Origin: JACCYX01 sp964610045
Lineage (GTDB): Bacteria; Chloroflexota; Chloroflexia; Thermomicrobiales; UBA6265
Length of the DNA: 64,000 bases
Reading direction: 5' to 3'
NCBI GenBank assembly: GCA_964610045.1
Contig: CAZSUN010000003.1
Span: 1-64,000 of the forward strand
Each line of letters starts with the position of its first letter. Within the stretch, counting starts at the first letter, position 1. Made by a program: the position numbers and the translations under genes. Shown here piece by piece: positions 1 to 8,316 of the stretch. Below the pieces are notes generated by a model. It ran no database searches. It saw only the letters and a list, made by a program, of their open reading frames with translations, and was not told the origin of the DNA.

Positions 1-663
1 GGGCATCGTCACCATCGCATCGTGCCCGGCCGCTATCAACTCTTGGACATCGAACCCGCGCTGGCGTGCCCGTTCGGCGTGGTCCGGGAAGAGGAATTCC
101 GAGCAGAGGATGAACGACCGGGCGATGCCGTCGTCATCGCTGCCGGTGATCGTGACCGGCTCCGTGAACGTCGCGTACGGCTGGTCGCCAAGACGGGCTT
201 CGACCCAGGCGGCGATGCCGGGGTCTGTGACGCCGAAATCGACGGCCCTCCCAGATGCCGGCATCCGCCAGCCATCGCCATAGGTTGCGACGATCTCGTC
301 CAGATCCGGCGGCCCCAGGTCACGGATCGACTCGCCGTCGTTGGGCAGGAAGGCGTCGAGGTAGATCGCATGAGCGATCCGCTCCGGAGCCCGCTCCAGC
401 ACACCGGAAATCACCATGCCGCCGTAGCTGTGCCCAACAAGGACGACCTCGGAAAGGTCCTCGTACTGGAGCACCCCGACGACATCGTTGATGTGTGTGG
501 TAAGGGTGATCTCCGGGTTCAACAGGTGCACGCGCTCGCCGAGCCCGGTCAGGGTTGGGGCATACACCGCATGACCCTGCCCCCGGAGCAACGGAGCGAG
601 CCATCGCCAGCACCATCCGCCATGCCAGGCGCCATGAACCAGCACGAATACCGGGGTCTCCAT
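1..663 (-). CDS. alpha/beta hydrolase (esterase-like), C-terminus cut by window edge
   Basis: Partial gene reading off the left edge: 221 codons from the ATG at 663 with no stop yet. The ATG follows a strong AGGAGG-type ribosome site. The N-terminal HGAW (His10) is the oxyanion-side motif of the methyl-esterase/EstC-like branch. GHSYGG places the nucleophile at Ser79, and a GHD motif near the edge gives the catalytic His at about 214, so probably only some 15-25 residues are missing. The domain order fits a small cytoplasmic esterase or acyl hydrolase of about 240 residues; the substrate cannot be read from the sequence. The gene lies downstream of, and in the same direction as, the LuxR-type regulator, about 195 bp away, so co-transcription is possible. 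Confidence 0.85.
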   Translation of the reverse strand, partial: METPVFVLVHGAWHGGWCWRWLAPLLRGQGHAVYAPTLTGLGERVHLLNPEITLTTHINDVVGVLQYEDLSEVVLVGHSYGGMVISGVLERAPERIAHAIYLDAFLPNDGESIRDLGPPDLDEIVATYGDGWRMPASGRAVDFGVTDPGIAAWVEARLGDQPYATFTEPVTITGSDDDGIARSFILCSEFLFPDHAERARQRGFDVQELIAAGHDAMVTMP

Positions 664-858
664 GTCCTGTTCCTCCTGTTCCGCAACCGGCCTCCACAAC
701 GGCCAACCTGCCAATGCCACGCTGGGTGTGAGGACAACCTGACGCCTGTCCCCGCCTCGTGCCTTCCAGCCCGGTGGCGCAAACCACCTGTCACCATCGT
801 CGAGCCCTGGGGGGGACATGGCATCGGGGAGATTCCCGATTTTGGCGAGCGATGTTCC

Positions 859-3453
859 CTATATTGCGAGGATGCCGAGATCGCGCGCCATCGCCACCGC
901 TTGCTGCCGGTTGGTGGCTCCGAGCTTGCCGAGGATTGCCGAAACATGGTGATCCACCGTCTTTGGCGAAACAGAGAGTCGCCCGGCGATTTCGCGATTA
1001 CTGGAACCTTCGGCCATCAGGGTCAGGACTTCGACTTCGCGCCGCGAGAGCAGTGCGGCATTCTGGCGCGTCGATGGGCGAGGACCACGAGGGACTCCAC
1101 GATACCCCAACGCCTGCATCCTGCGAGCAACCCGCAACGCGTCCGGTTCCGCGCCGAGCGCGACGAAACCGGCATGGGACGCGCGGAGATCGGATTCAAG
1201 GTCCGACGCCGACCGGGCGCGCAATGCCTCCAGCGGTACTCCTGCCTCTTCCCATAGCGCGGCGGCCGTGCCCGGATCGCCGTGCATCTCCGATGCATAC
1301 GGCTCCACCAGCCACTCCGGCACGACCGTGAGCGATTCCGTGCGCGACAGCCAGAGGGCCAGTTCACTCGCGATGCGGATCTCGCTGGCGGCACGGGTTG
1401 CCTCCAGCATCCCCAGGCCCTCTCCGTCATCCAGCCGGGTCCCAGCCAGCCAGGCGGTTTCCAGGCGCGCAGACAGCACCATCACCCGCGCCACCGGGTC
1501 ATCGAGGGTGTCCGCATGGCGTTGGGCGGGCTCCAGATTCGACGATGCAGCCTGCCCGCTCCGGATGCGTGCTCGCGCCCAGACGAGGTGGGCGATCAGG
1601 AGCAGACGCCCCGCAGTATCGCCGTTCCCGATCAGGGTGGCCGACTCCTCGATCGCGGATTGCCAGTCGCAGGCATCCAGCAGCATCGTCAGGCGCACCG
1701 AACCGTAAAGGGCGATCATCGTCGAGAAGTCCCGGGTGCGAGCAAGCGCGAGCCCCGCTTCGGCGTACGGCCGCGATTCCGGCCGGAAGCGATGGGCTTC
1801 GTACGCCTCGCTGAGGTGGGCCAGCGCCCGCAATTCGAACTCTTCGTGACCGATGTCCTGCGCCATGGCAAGACCGGTATCAAGGGTGACGCGGCCAGCA
1901 GCATCGCCCATCGCAAGCTGCACCATGCCGGCCGTGATCAGGGCATGGACCGTGGTTTCGGGATCATCGAGTCGATCGGCGATCCCGATCGCACGGCCGG
2001 CAAGTTCGCGAGCCTCGATCAATCGTTCCGCCCGGATCCGCCACTCGGCGAGGTACCCGCAAGCCATTGCGAACTCGGACGACTCCGGAAATTCCTGCAG
2101 CACCTCGTACGACCGTTCGGCCAACACTGCGCCAATCCGGTACCTCCCATCGAAGAACCAGTATCGCGAGAGGCGGCGCAGGTTGTGTCCATACCTGAGT
2201 CGGTTGTCGAAACGTTGCCAAATGTCCGCGGCCGCCTGCTGCGAGTCGACCGCGTCTGTCAGGCGAGACGTGAGGAAGCAGGCGTAGGCATGGGCCTCGA
2301 GGATTTCCGCCCGTTTCTCTGACGCGATCCCCACGGCACAGCGCAGCGCCCGGGCATACTGGTCCGCCGCCTCACGATGCGACTGGAGCCGGGTTGCTTC
2401 AGTGGCGGCGTCGAGCGCGTGCCGGTGCGCCGCATGCTGATTGCGGGCCTGCTCGGCATGGAAGGCGAGCCGCGATGTCATGGCTCCGGCATCGGGGTTC
2501 CGTTCCAGACAGGCCAGGATGCGGGCGTGCAATCCCTGTGCGCGGACCGGGGATGTCTCACCGGCGATGACCGCCTGGACCGCCGCGTGACGAAAAACGA
2601 TCGCGTCGCCGTCGGCCCGCAGCAGCCCGGCGGCGAATGCCGCCGCAATCTCCCGCTCGATCGGGCGGCCCACGACTCCGGCAAGCACCAGGGGATCGAC
2701 CCGAGCCCCGATCGCAGCTGCCGTTTCGAGGGTTTCCCGGGCATCGACTCCGAGACGCGCTGCCCGTCCAAGGACCGCTTCACGAAGCGAAATCGGCGTT
2801 TCGGTTCCTGCCGCCACCACCTCGGTGACGAAGAACGGATTGCCACCGGTATAGGCGTGCAAAGCCACTGGATCGATCGCCTTGCCGTTTGCGAGCGCCC
2901 GGATGGCATCCACCGAGAGCGGCAGCACGGCGATCCGGCGAAGGGCGCGTTCGGTCGCCAGGTCACCGATCACCTGGCGCAGGAGGTGCCCCGGTGGAAG
3001 TTCGTCGTCGCGGAAGGTCACGATCACCATTACCCGAATCGAGCCGATGCGGCGGCCAAGGAACCGCAGGAACTCCAGCGATGCTTCGTCCGCCCAATGG
3101 GCATCCTCGGCCACAAGCAACGTGGGATTCATACACTCCCGCAGCGACGTCTCGATGGCGCGGAACACGCTGGCGCGCGGGACATCCGCCGTGCTCAGAA
3201 AGTCGACATCGTGCCCAAGGGTGCGAGCCAGGTCGAACAGCGGGCCGAGCGGAGCGGGAATGGAGAGTCCGTCGAAGGACACGGCCGCGACCGACACGGA
3301 TGGAGGCACCTCTCGCACGAACTGGTCCACCAGGGTCGTTTTCCCAATGCCCATCTCGCCGCTGACCAGCACGATCCGCCCCTCGCCCTCCACTGCCTCG
3401 CGCAGGCAGGCGTGCAAGGTCTCCAGGTCGGCTGCTCGTTCGAGGATCGCCAT
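859..3453 (-). CDS. LuxR-family transcriptional regulator with N-terminal AAA ATPase (LAL/MalT-like)
   Basis: 864 residues from the ATG at 3453; an in-frame Met 21 codons upstream exists but lacks a ribosome site. Residues 32-40 form a Walker A (GEMGIGKTT), and LVAEDAHWAD at 113-122 is the Walker B region. A long helical, TPR-like middle follows. The last 65 residues are a LuxR/GerE helix-turn-helix (LSRREVEVLTLMAEG, then SNREIA and VSPKTVDHHV). This is the layout of LAL/MalT-type ATP-dependent activators, which bind an inducer through the helical region. The target is not evident. The neighbouring esterase gene downstream on the same strand is the most obvious candidate. Confidence 0.92.
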   Translation of the reverse strand: MAILERAADLETLHACLREAVEGEGRIVLVSGEMGIGKTTLVDQFVREVPPSVSVAAVSFDGLSIPAPLGPLFDLARTLGHDVDFLSTADVPRASVFRAIETSLRECMNPTLLVAEDAHWADEASLEFLRFLGRRIGSIRVMVIVTFRDDELPPGHLLRQVIGDLATERALRRIAVLPLSVDAIRALANGKAIDPVALHAYTGGNPFFVTEVVAAGTETPISLREAVLGRAARLGVDARETLETAAAIGARVDPLVLAGVVGRPIEREIAAAFAAGLLRADGDAIVFRHAAVQAVIAGETSPVRAQGLHARILACLERNPDAGAMTSRLAFHAEQARNQHAAHRHALDAATEATRLQSHREAADQYARALRCAVGIASEKRAEILEAHAYACFLTSRLTDAVDSQQAAADIWQRFDNRLRYGHNLRRLSRYWFFDGRYRIGAVLAERSYEVLQEFPESSEFAMACGYLAEWRIRAERLIEARELAGRAIGIADRLDDPETTVHALITAGMVQLAMGDAAGRVTLDTGLAMAQDIGHEEFELRALAHLSEAYEAHRFRPESRPYAEAGLALARTRDFSTMIALYGSVRLTMLLDACDWQSAIEESATLIGNGDTAGRLLLIAHLVWARARIRSGQAASSNLEPAQRHADTLDDPVARVMVLSARLETAWLAGTRLDDGEGLGMLEATRAASEIRIASELALWLSRTESLTVVPEWLVEPYASEMHGDPGTAAALWEEAGVPLEALRARSASDLESDLRASHAGFVALGAEPDALRVARRMQALGYRGVPRGPRPSTRQNAALLSRREVEVLTLMAEGSSNREIAGRLSVSPKTVDHHVSAILGKLGATNRQQAVAMARDLGILAI

Positions 3454-3620
3454 GACGTGCGTTCCAGACGGGTGTACACGGATGCTGCAATGGGCGCCGT
3501 TGGCAGCATTGTCCATCAGGCGGCGGGTTCCGTCATTCGCGCAACCTGGAAGAAGCGACGTGGACAGGTTCGGACTATGGTGGAATCACCAACGAATGGT
3601 CCGGCCTGCAAGGAGACCCC

Positions 3621-4064
3621 GTGAAGAAGATCACCCCGTTCCTGTGGTTCGAGAAGGATGCCGATGAAGCCGCTGCGTTTTATGTCTCGGTGTTCAAGGA
3701 CGCCGAGATCACCGGCGGCATGCCCGGCCTGACGGTATCTCTGCGCATCTTCGATCAGGATGTAATCCTGCTGAACGGTGGCCCGCATTTCACGCTGACC
3801 GAGGCGTTCTCGCTGATGATCGACTGTGAATCCCAGAAGGAGGTCGACCACTACTGGGACGCCCTGACCGCTGACGGCGGTGAGGAGAGTATGTGCGGCT
3901 GGCTCAAGGACAAGTACGGCGTCTCATGGCAGGTGACGCCGCGCCGTTTGCTCGAATTGGTGGGAGATCCTGATCCGGTCCGCGCCGAGGCCGCCCGCCA
4001 GGCGATGTTCACCATGCGGAAGATCGTGATCGCCGATCTGGAGGCCGCAGCCGACGCGGCGTAA
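3621..4064 (+). CDS. VOC-superfamily protein, PhnB/3-demethylubiquinone-methyltransferase-like
   Basis: 147 residues from a GTG at 3621, preceded by AAGGAG with 5 nt spacing. The start KKITPFLWF, the FYVSVF segment and the GVSWQVTPRRL stretch are the signature of the PhnB-like glyoxalase-fold family (about 130-160 residues), so length is normal. These proteins form beta-alpha-beta-beta-beta dimers; most members have no proven reaction. It is divergent from the LuxR-type gene and followed by a dispersed repeat. The call to family is firm; no enzymatic function should be inferred. Confidence 0.9.
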   Translation: MKKITPFLWFEKDADEAAAFYVSVFKDAEITGGMPGLTVSLRIFDQDVILLNGGPHFTLTEAFSLMIDCESQKEVDHYWDALTADGGEESMCGWLKDKYGVSWQVTPRRLLELVGDPDPVRAEAARQAMFTMRKIVIADLEAAADAA

Positions 4065-4103
4065 CCCGGACAGTGCCCGATCGCGGGGGATCGCCGCCTG
4101 AGC

Positions 4104-4130
4104 AGATTCCTCGCTGCGCTCGGAATGACA
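4104..4130. repeat. dispersed repeat, family A (TTCCTCGCTGCGCTCGGAATGA type)
   Basis: A 27-bp self-complementary unit in the 94-bp convergent spacer between the VOC gene and the secreted-protein gene. The same core, with variation, recurs at 16907-16978 (as a long inverted pair), 52034-52060 and 52964-52989. Its partial symmetry would make it a weak hairpin and it may double as terminator DNA. Confidence 0.7.
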
Positions 4131-4158
4131 CTCACCGCCGCCACGGCAGTGTGGCGCC

Positions 4159-5376
4159 CTATGGGAATAGTTGCGTGTCCCAGTAGGCGGTCAGATCGCG
4201 CAGCACCTCGTCGCCGGTGACCGGGAGCTTGTCCCAGATGCCGCCGGTCGAGTTGCCGAGCATGTCGAACTCGGCGGTGTTGGTTGTCGCCTCCGCATCC
4301 AGCGTCGCCTGGACGAGATCCTCGGCCAGGGCGAGGGCGAGATCGGCGTCCTCCGCCGCGACCAGCACCGAGACCACGTATTCCCCTGACTGGGCAATGA
4401 TGATCGTGGCCGGGGTGCCATCCTCCACCTGGGTACCGCTCCAGGCGCGGAACGCGTCTGCCGACACATCGACATCGGCGACGCCGAACGCGTCACCTGC
4501 GCTTTCGATAATGGATGTCAGCGACGCCTCGGCGTTCATGAAGCCGGTGGCGGCGTGATCCGCGCTGTCGAATCCAGCCAACTCGATGATCGCCTCGCTT
4601 CCCTCGTCGTCGTTCGAGTATTCGCGGTTCACTGCGGCCACCAGTCCTTCGGCATCGCCATACAGCAGGTTGCTCGGGTCCGCGCCGGACTCTTCCAGCG
4701 CGCCCGTTTCGAGCGCGAACCACTCGGAGTCCTCAACATACGTCATGCCGTACGCAGCCGGAACCTCGTCGGTGACCAGTGGAAGGCGCGCCATTGCGCT
4801 GGCCGGATCAATTGCCGCCGGTGTTGCCATGGGTGCCGGATTGGCCAGGATTGCCTCGAGCATCGACCCGGTGACTTCCGCCGCGAATTCCTCGTGGTTC
4901 TTTTCGTAGGCGTAGTTCACCACGAAGGCGGTGAAGACCGACACGCCATCCAGCACCTGCGCGAGAGAGGCTTCCGCATACGGACCGTTGCCGATATCGA
5001 GGAAGCCCTGCCACATGAGGATGCTGGGCGCTTCGGCAGGCGGATCAACCGGTTCGAACGCAATGGGCGATCCGGCGTTGGCGTAAGCGTCGAGGTAGTA
5101 GGCGCTGAGCATTTCAAGCCCGGTAGCAGCGTTGGCCTCGGTGTCGAACTGGGCCACATCGACGTAGATGGTCAGGACGGTCTGCTCGAACTCACCCTGG
5201 TACAGCCGCTGCCCGGCGAACTGGAGGCCAACCAGTTGGTCGAACGGGGCGTTGCTGTATACGCCGTAATACTGGGCGCTGGTAGCAACCGGCATAACGG
5301 CCAGACCCACCACGAGCATGACCATCGACAAACGGGAAACGAGGACCCGGCGGGAAGCACGGAAGGGATGTCGCAT
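4159..5376 (-). CDS. secreted protein of unknown function, possibly with two related halves
   Basis: 405 residues from the ATG at 5376, preceded by AGGAG (9 nt). Residues 1-33 are a Sec-type signal peptide: arginine-rich start, a VMLVVGLAVMPVA core and a likely ATSA/Q cleavage site. The mature protein is acidic. A segment near FDTEANAATG in the first half resembles FDSADHAATG in the second half, suggesting duplication of a roughly 150-residue unit. No catalytic motif or membrane anchor is seen. I do not recognise the family. A perfect 26-bp palindrome separates it from the isomerase gene upstream on the same strand. Confidence 0.75.
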   Translation of the reverse strand: MRHPFRASRRVLVSRLSMVMLVVGLAVMPVATSAQYYGVYSNAPFDQLVGLQFAGQRLYQGEFEQTVLTIYVDVAQFDTEANAATGLEMLSAYYLDAYANAGSPIAFEPVDPPAEAPSILMWQGFLDIGNGPYAEASLAQVLDGVSVFTAFVVNYAYEKNHEEFAAEVTGSMLEAILANPAPMATPAAIDPASAMARLPLVTDEVPAAYGMTYVEDSEWFALETGALEESGADPSNLLYGDAEGLVAAVNREYSNDDEGSEAIIELAGFDSADHAATGFMNAEASLTSIIESAGDAFGVADVDVSADAFRAWSGTQVEDGTPATIIIAQSGEYVVSVLVAAEDADLALALAEDLVQATLDAEATTNTAEFDMLGNSTGGIWDKLPVTGDEVLRDLTAYWDTQLFP

Positions 5377-5504
5377 CGCGAAGTGCTCCTGGTCGATCTT
5401 CGGCTGGACCTGGCGGCGTGGCCAAACGGGAGCCGGACAAGCGGCACCCATCTTCCAGACACTACAGCCGGAAACCCCGAAACACAACGGGTACGCCAAT
5501 GGAG

Positions 5505-5530
5505 GCGGGCAACGACCGGTCGTTGCCCGC
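5505..5530. terminator. perfect 26-bp palindrome, terminator-like
   Basis: 13-bp arms reading GCGGGCAACGACC and its exact complement, with no spacer (as RNA, a stem with a small CCGG loop). It lies 30 nt past the isomerase stop (minus strand) and about 130 nt before the next minus-strand start. There is no T-run on either side, so it may act as an RNA 3' end or protein site rather than a classical intrinsic terminator. Confidence 0.5.
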
Positions 5531-5559
5531 TCAACTCCTGACACTCCGGATGAGGGAAG

Positions 5560-6498
5560 CTAGACCTCGTTCCAGATCCGGATGGCGTTGGCGATGCCGG
5601 TCTCGATCGCGTACAGATCGGGCACCTGGCCCTCGTACTCGATCGAAATTGGCCCATCGAACCCGGACGCCTTCACGGCCGCCAGCAGGCGAGCCATCGG
5701 CAGGTCGCCGAAGCCGACGACCGAGCCCTGGATCGCATTTCCGGCCACCGTGGTCAGCCACCCATCTCCCGGCACGTACGTGCGGTGGTAGAAGTCTTTC
5801 AGATGCACCACCGAGGCGTAAGGCAGGTTCCGCGGCACGGCTGATGCCGGATCTTCGTCCACGCACAGGAAGTTGCCGATGTCGAGCGTGGTGCGGAAGT
5901 TCGGGCGGTCGACTGCGGTCACGAGGCGACGCACCCGCTCGCTGCCGTTCATGCAGAAACCGTGGTTCTCGATGCTGGTGGTGATGCCCAGGGGAGCGGC
6001 GTAATCCGCGAGTTCGCGGCTGGCCTGCACCAGGGTGTCGAAAATGCCCTCGAACTCCGCCTGCGATTCCTCGCGCCACGACCACGCCACCACATCGTGC
6101 CGGAAAAACCGGATGCCCAGGGCGTGGGCGGTGTCGAGATGCTGCTTGACGCGGGCAAGTTCCCCGGCCAGGTTGTCGACCCGGAAGTCAGCTCCCACGG
6201 CGTAGTTGGAGAGCAGCACACCCTTCGCCGCGGCATGGGCCCGGATCGTCGCGATCAGGGCAGGCTGGTTCGGGAGATCGACGGCGATGTTGGCCGTGCG
6301 GTCAGGATGGTCGGCCGGATCCCAACTGCCGGCGGGAGCGGCTCGCTCCAGCGTGGCAACTGTCGCGACCAGGCCGACACCGGTGATTTCGAAATGGGTG
6401 GCATCGGAGGCAGCCACCCAGTCGATGGCATCGAGGATCTCCATCTCCCCACGCCGGAAACTCTGGGAGAAGCTGTAGGAACTCACGCCGATATTCAT
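5560..6498 (-). CDS. sugar-phosphate isomerase/epimerase-like TIM-barrel protein
   Basis: 312 residues from the ATG at 6498 (NIGVSSYSF start, typical of the family, where the first beta strand begins within ten residues). The reading frame stays open upstream to the gap, but that part is not protein-like. Family features: STSIENHGF-type strand with Glu (here TSIENHG), the ASVVHLKDFYH segment with His/Asp/Lys, and a C-terminal SIEYEGQ strand carrying the last metal-ligand Glu. This is the AP-endonuclease-2/xylose-isomerase-like fold (Pfam AP_endonuc_2), usually a Mn/Zn sugar epimerase or isomerase; the sugar is unknown. It is the last gene before the first assembly gap. Confidence 0.88.
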   Translation of the reverse strand: MNIGVSSYSFSQSFRRGEMEILDAIDWVAASDATHFEITGVGLVATVATLERAAPAGSWDPADHPDRTANIAVDLPNQPALIATIRAHAAAKGVLLSNYAVGADFRVDNLAGELARVKQHLDTAHALGIRFFRHDVVAWSWREESQAEFEGIFDTLVQASRELADYAAPLGITTSIENHGFCMNGSERVRRLVTAVDRPNFRTTLDIGNFLCVDEDPASAVPRNLPYASVVHLKDFYHRTYVPGDGWLTTVAGNAIQGSVVGFGDLPMARLLAAVKASGFDGPISIEYEGQVPDLYAIETGIANAIRIWNEV

Positions 6499-6536
6499 CG
6501 CGAATGCATCTCTTTCGTTCGGTCCAGCATCGTCGG

Positions 6537-6591
6537 CCGGGAGAGGCGGCCCGGTCAGCGACTGTAGCACAGGCGAGGAGTGAGGAAAGAG
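6537..6591 (+). repeat. 55-bp contig-end duplicate, left copy
   Basis: Identical base for base to 6692-6746 on the other side of the 100-N gap. The length of exactly 55 is a standard de Bruijn k-mer size, so this is best read as an assembly overlap and not as biology. Confidence 0.95.
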
Positions 6592-6691
6592 NNNNNNNNN
6601 NNNNNNNNNNNNNNNNNNNNNNNNNNNNNNNNNNNNNNNNNNNNNNNNNNNNNNNNNNNNNNNNNNNNNNNNNNNNNNNNNNNNNNNNNNN
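6592..6691. other. assembly gap (100 N), probably of zero true length
   Basis: Run of exactly 100 undetermined bases. Because the 55 bp on each side are the same, the two contigs most likely overlap and the true sequence is one copy of the 55 bp with no gap. No gene crosses it: the isomerase starts at 6498 and the next gene at 7001. The rest of 6747-7000 contains a purine-rich stretch and a 10-bp inverted repeat (6775-6784 against 6883-6892), nothing I can assign. Confidence 0.95.
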
Positions 6692-6746
6692 CCGGGAGAG
6701 GCGGCCCGGTCAGCGACTGTAGCACAGGCGAGGAGTGAGGAAAGAG
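6692..6746 (+). repeat. 55-bp contig-end duplicate, right copy
   Basis: Exact copy of 6537-6591; see the gap entry. Confidence 0.95.
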
Positions 6747-7000
6747 AAGAGAGAAAAGAGTGGGCTGACAATCCCTCCGTACGGTCGGACGACCCTCCGC
6801 GCCGCTCCGGGGTCCGCCCCGCAGCTGTATCTCGCTGGGCTTTGATGTGGACGACAGCCTCGCTGGCGCTCGGCAGGTCCGCCCGTACGGAGTTCCTGTG
6901 GGGCGGATGCGCAAGTCGCGAGAAGCACCCGGCGCCGGCTTCCCCTACCATGGGAACGAGGCGGCCGCACGAGACGCCTGCATCGCGCACGGAGTATGGA

Positions 7001-7555
7001 ATGGGCACTTTCATCGCCTCAATGATGATGACGCTTGACGGCTTCGACGGAAACGTGCATTTCGCCCCGACCGCCGAGGCGCACCAGGCCTTCAACGACC
7101 TGTTTGCCGGGACCGCCGGCATGGTCTGCGATCGCGACAATTACGAGATTCTTCTGCCATATTGGGATGTGCTCGACCTCGATGATCCCGAGGTGCATCA
7201 GGTCGAGCGGGAGTTCGCCGAAATCTTCCGCACGATGCCCCGCTATGTGGTGGATGATGACATCGAGCTGGACGATCCCCTGGCCAGTCGCATCGCCGGC
7301 GATCCGGTGCCCCAGCTACGGACGCTGAAGGCCTCCACCGAGGATGCGCTCCTGGTCGCCGCCGGTCCTGCCTTGCTGGCCACCCTCTTCGATCGCGATC
7401 TCGTGGACGAGGTGGATGTGATGATCCTGCCGGTGGTGGCAGGCGACGGGACGCGGCAGGTTGCGCATCTGGCGCATGCGGTCTCCCTCAGCCTGGCGAC
7501 ATCGCGATCGTTGCCATCCGGCGAGGTAGTGCTTCGCTACCAGGTTCGTCGCTGA
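7001..7555 (+). CDS. dihydrofolate-reductase-fold protein (RibD C-terminal-like)
   Basis: 184 residues from the ATG at 7001, preceded by GGAG at 8-9 nt. The start IASMMMTLDGFDGN matches the first strand and loop of the RibD-C/DHFR-like family (usual form xxSLDGxxxxxG). The segment LLVAAGPALLATLFDRDLVDEVDVMILPVVAGDG corresponds to the G-x-A/G-x-L ... L-x-DEL ... P-x-x-x-G-x-G core that binds NADPH in RibD. Length is typical for the stand-alone family (about 180-200). It is probably a cytoplasmic NAD(P)H-dependent reductase of unknown substrate, not folate DHFR itself. Confidence 0.85.
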   Translation: MGTFIASMMMTLDGFDGNVHFAPTAEAHQAFNDLFAGTAGMVCDRDNYEILLPYWDVLDLDDPEVHQVEREFAEIFRTMPRYVVDDDIELDDPLASRIAGDPVPQLRTLKASTEDALLVAAGPALLATLFDRDLVDEVDVMILPVVAGDGTRQVAHLAHAVSLSLATSRSLPSGEVVLRYQVRR

Positions 7556-7600
7556 AGCCAGATTTCGTGACTCCAGGTCGCCACGAAGGGACTCTGTAAC

Positions 7601-7879
7601 ATGTGCCGCAATATCCGACCATTGTTCAACTTCGACCCGCCTGCCACGGATGAGGAAGTCCGCGCCGCCTCTCTCCAGTTCGTGCGCAAGGTGAGCGGGT
7701 TCACCAAACCTTCGCAGGCCAACCAGGCGGCCTTCGACGAGGCGGTCGACGAGATTGCCGCCATCACCGCCCGCCTCATGCACCAGCTGCAATCGACCGC
7801 CACCCCGAAGAACCGCGAGATCGAAGCTGCGAAAGCGAAGGCCCGCTCCGCGGAACGGTTCAGCCGCGCGGCTTCCTGA
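7601..7879 (+). CDS. DUF2277 family protein
   Basis: 92 residues, ATG at 7601, only a weak purine-rich ribosome site (GAAGGGA). The MCRNIRPLFNF start followed by PPATDEEVRAASLQFVRKVSGF is diagnostic of DUF2277, a small conserved bacterial family of about 90 residues that often begins with this Cys-Arg-Asn motif. Function unknown. It follows the DHFR-like gene by 45 bp on the same strand, so the pair may be one transcript. Confidence 0.9.
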   Translation: MCRNIRPLFNFDPPATDEEVRAASLQFVRKVSGFTKPSQANQAAFDEAVDEIAAITARLMHQLQSTATPKNREIEAAKAKARSAERFSRAAS

Positions 7880-8316
7880 GTCGCCCGGTGCGCTCATGGT
7901 CTTGCTTGCCACCGTCTGCCTTGCCCCGGTCGCGAGGAAGGTCATTATCCGGCGCAGTCACTGCTTGAGCTGAGGTGATCCGATGTGCTCCGGAAAGGCC
8001 TTCCCTATCCGGAGCATCCTGATATCGGCGTAAAGCCCCGAAGGATCCGAACGACTGGCTTCCCGGTACGGATTTGCGGCCTGGTGCCTGTGCCGGGACG
8101 ATGAACGCACCGGATCGCCGGTGTTTTAGCTGAACGGCGATCTCGCTGCCGAGCCGCTACACTACCGGTGCCGGCTCATGGATGAGCCAGGTCTCCCCAC
8201 TTCCCGGGTCGCTCGCCAGAGATTGCCGTCGTCACCGGATCGCGTTCCCCGCGGCATCATCCTCATGCCCTCCCGGCGAGACATGACCGCCGCGCGAAAC
8301 ACTCGGAAAAGCACGT
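7880..8316. other. intergenic region with two hairpins
   Basis: No convincing gene. It holds a 9-bp perfect stem with a 13-nt loop at 7986-8016 (TGCTCCGGA against TCCGGAGCA) and a terminator-like hairpin at 8108-8127. A tRNA-like look around 8128-8180 does not fold into a cloverleaf. Confidence 0.6.
8108..8127 (+). terminator. intrinsic terminator candidate after the DUF2277 gene
   Basis: CACCGG-ATCG-CCGGTG stem-loop followed directly by TTTT on the plus strand. The stem is short (6 bp) but the tetraloop and T-run are in the right order. Confidence 0.55.

Noticed and set aside
22..1257. Long plus-strand ORFs opposite the hydrolase and LuxR-type genes
   Set aside because: They run antisense to proteins with clear motifs, have arginine/proline-rich shadow composition and no ribosome site.
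6728..6760. Purine-rich tract, similar to one near 24889
   Set aside because: Low complexity; the similarity (GAGGAG, GAAAAGAG) is too simple to call a repeat family.
8128..8200. tRNA-like stretch after the terminator
   Set aside because: Arm lengths and the TTCGA/T-loop region do not fit a cloverleaf.
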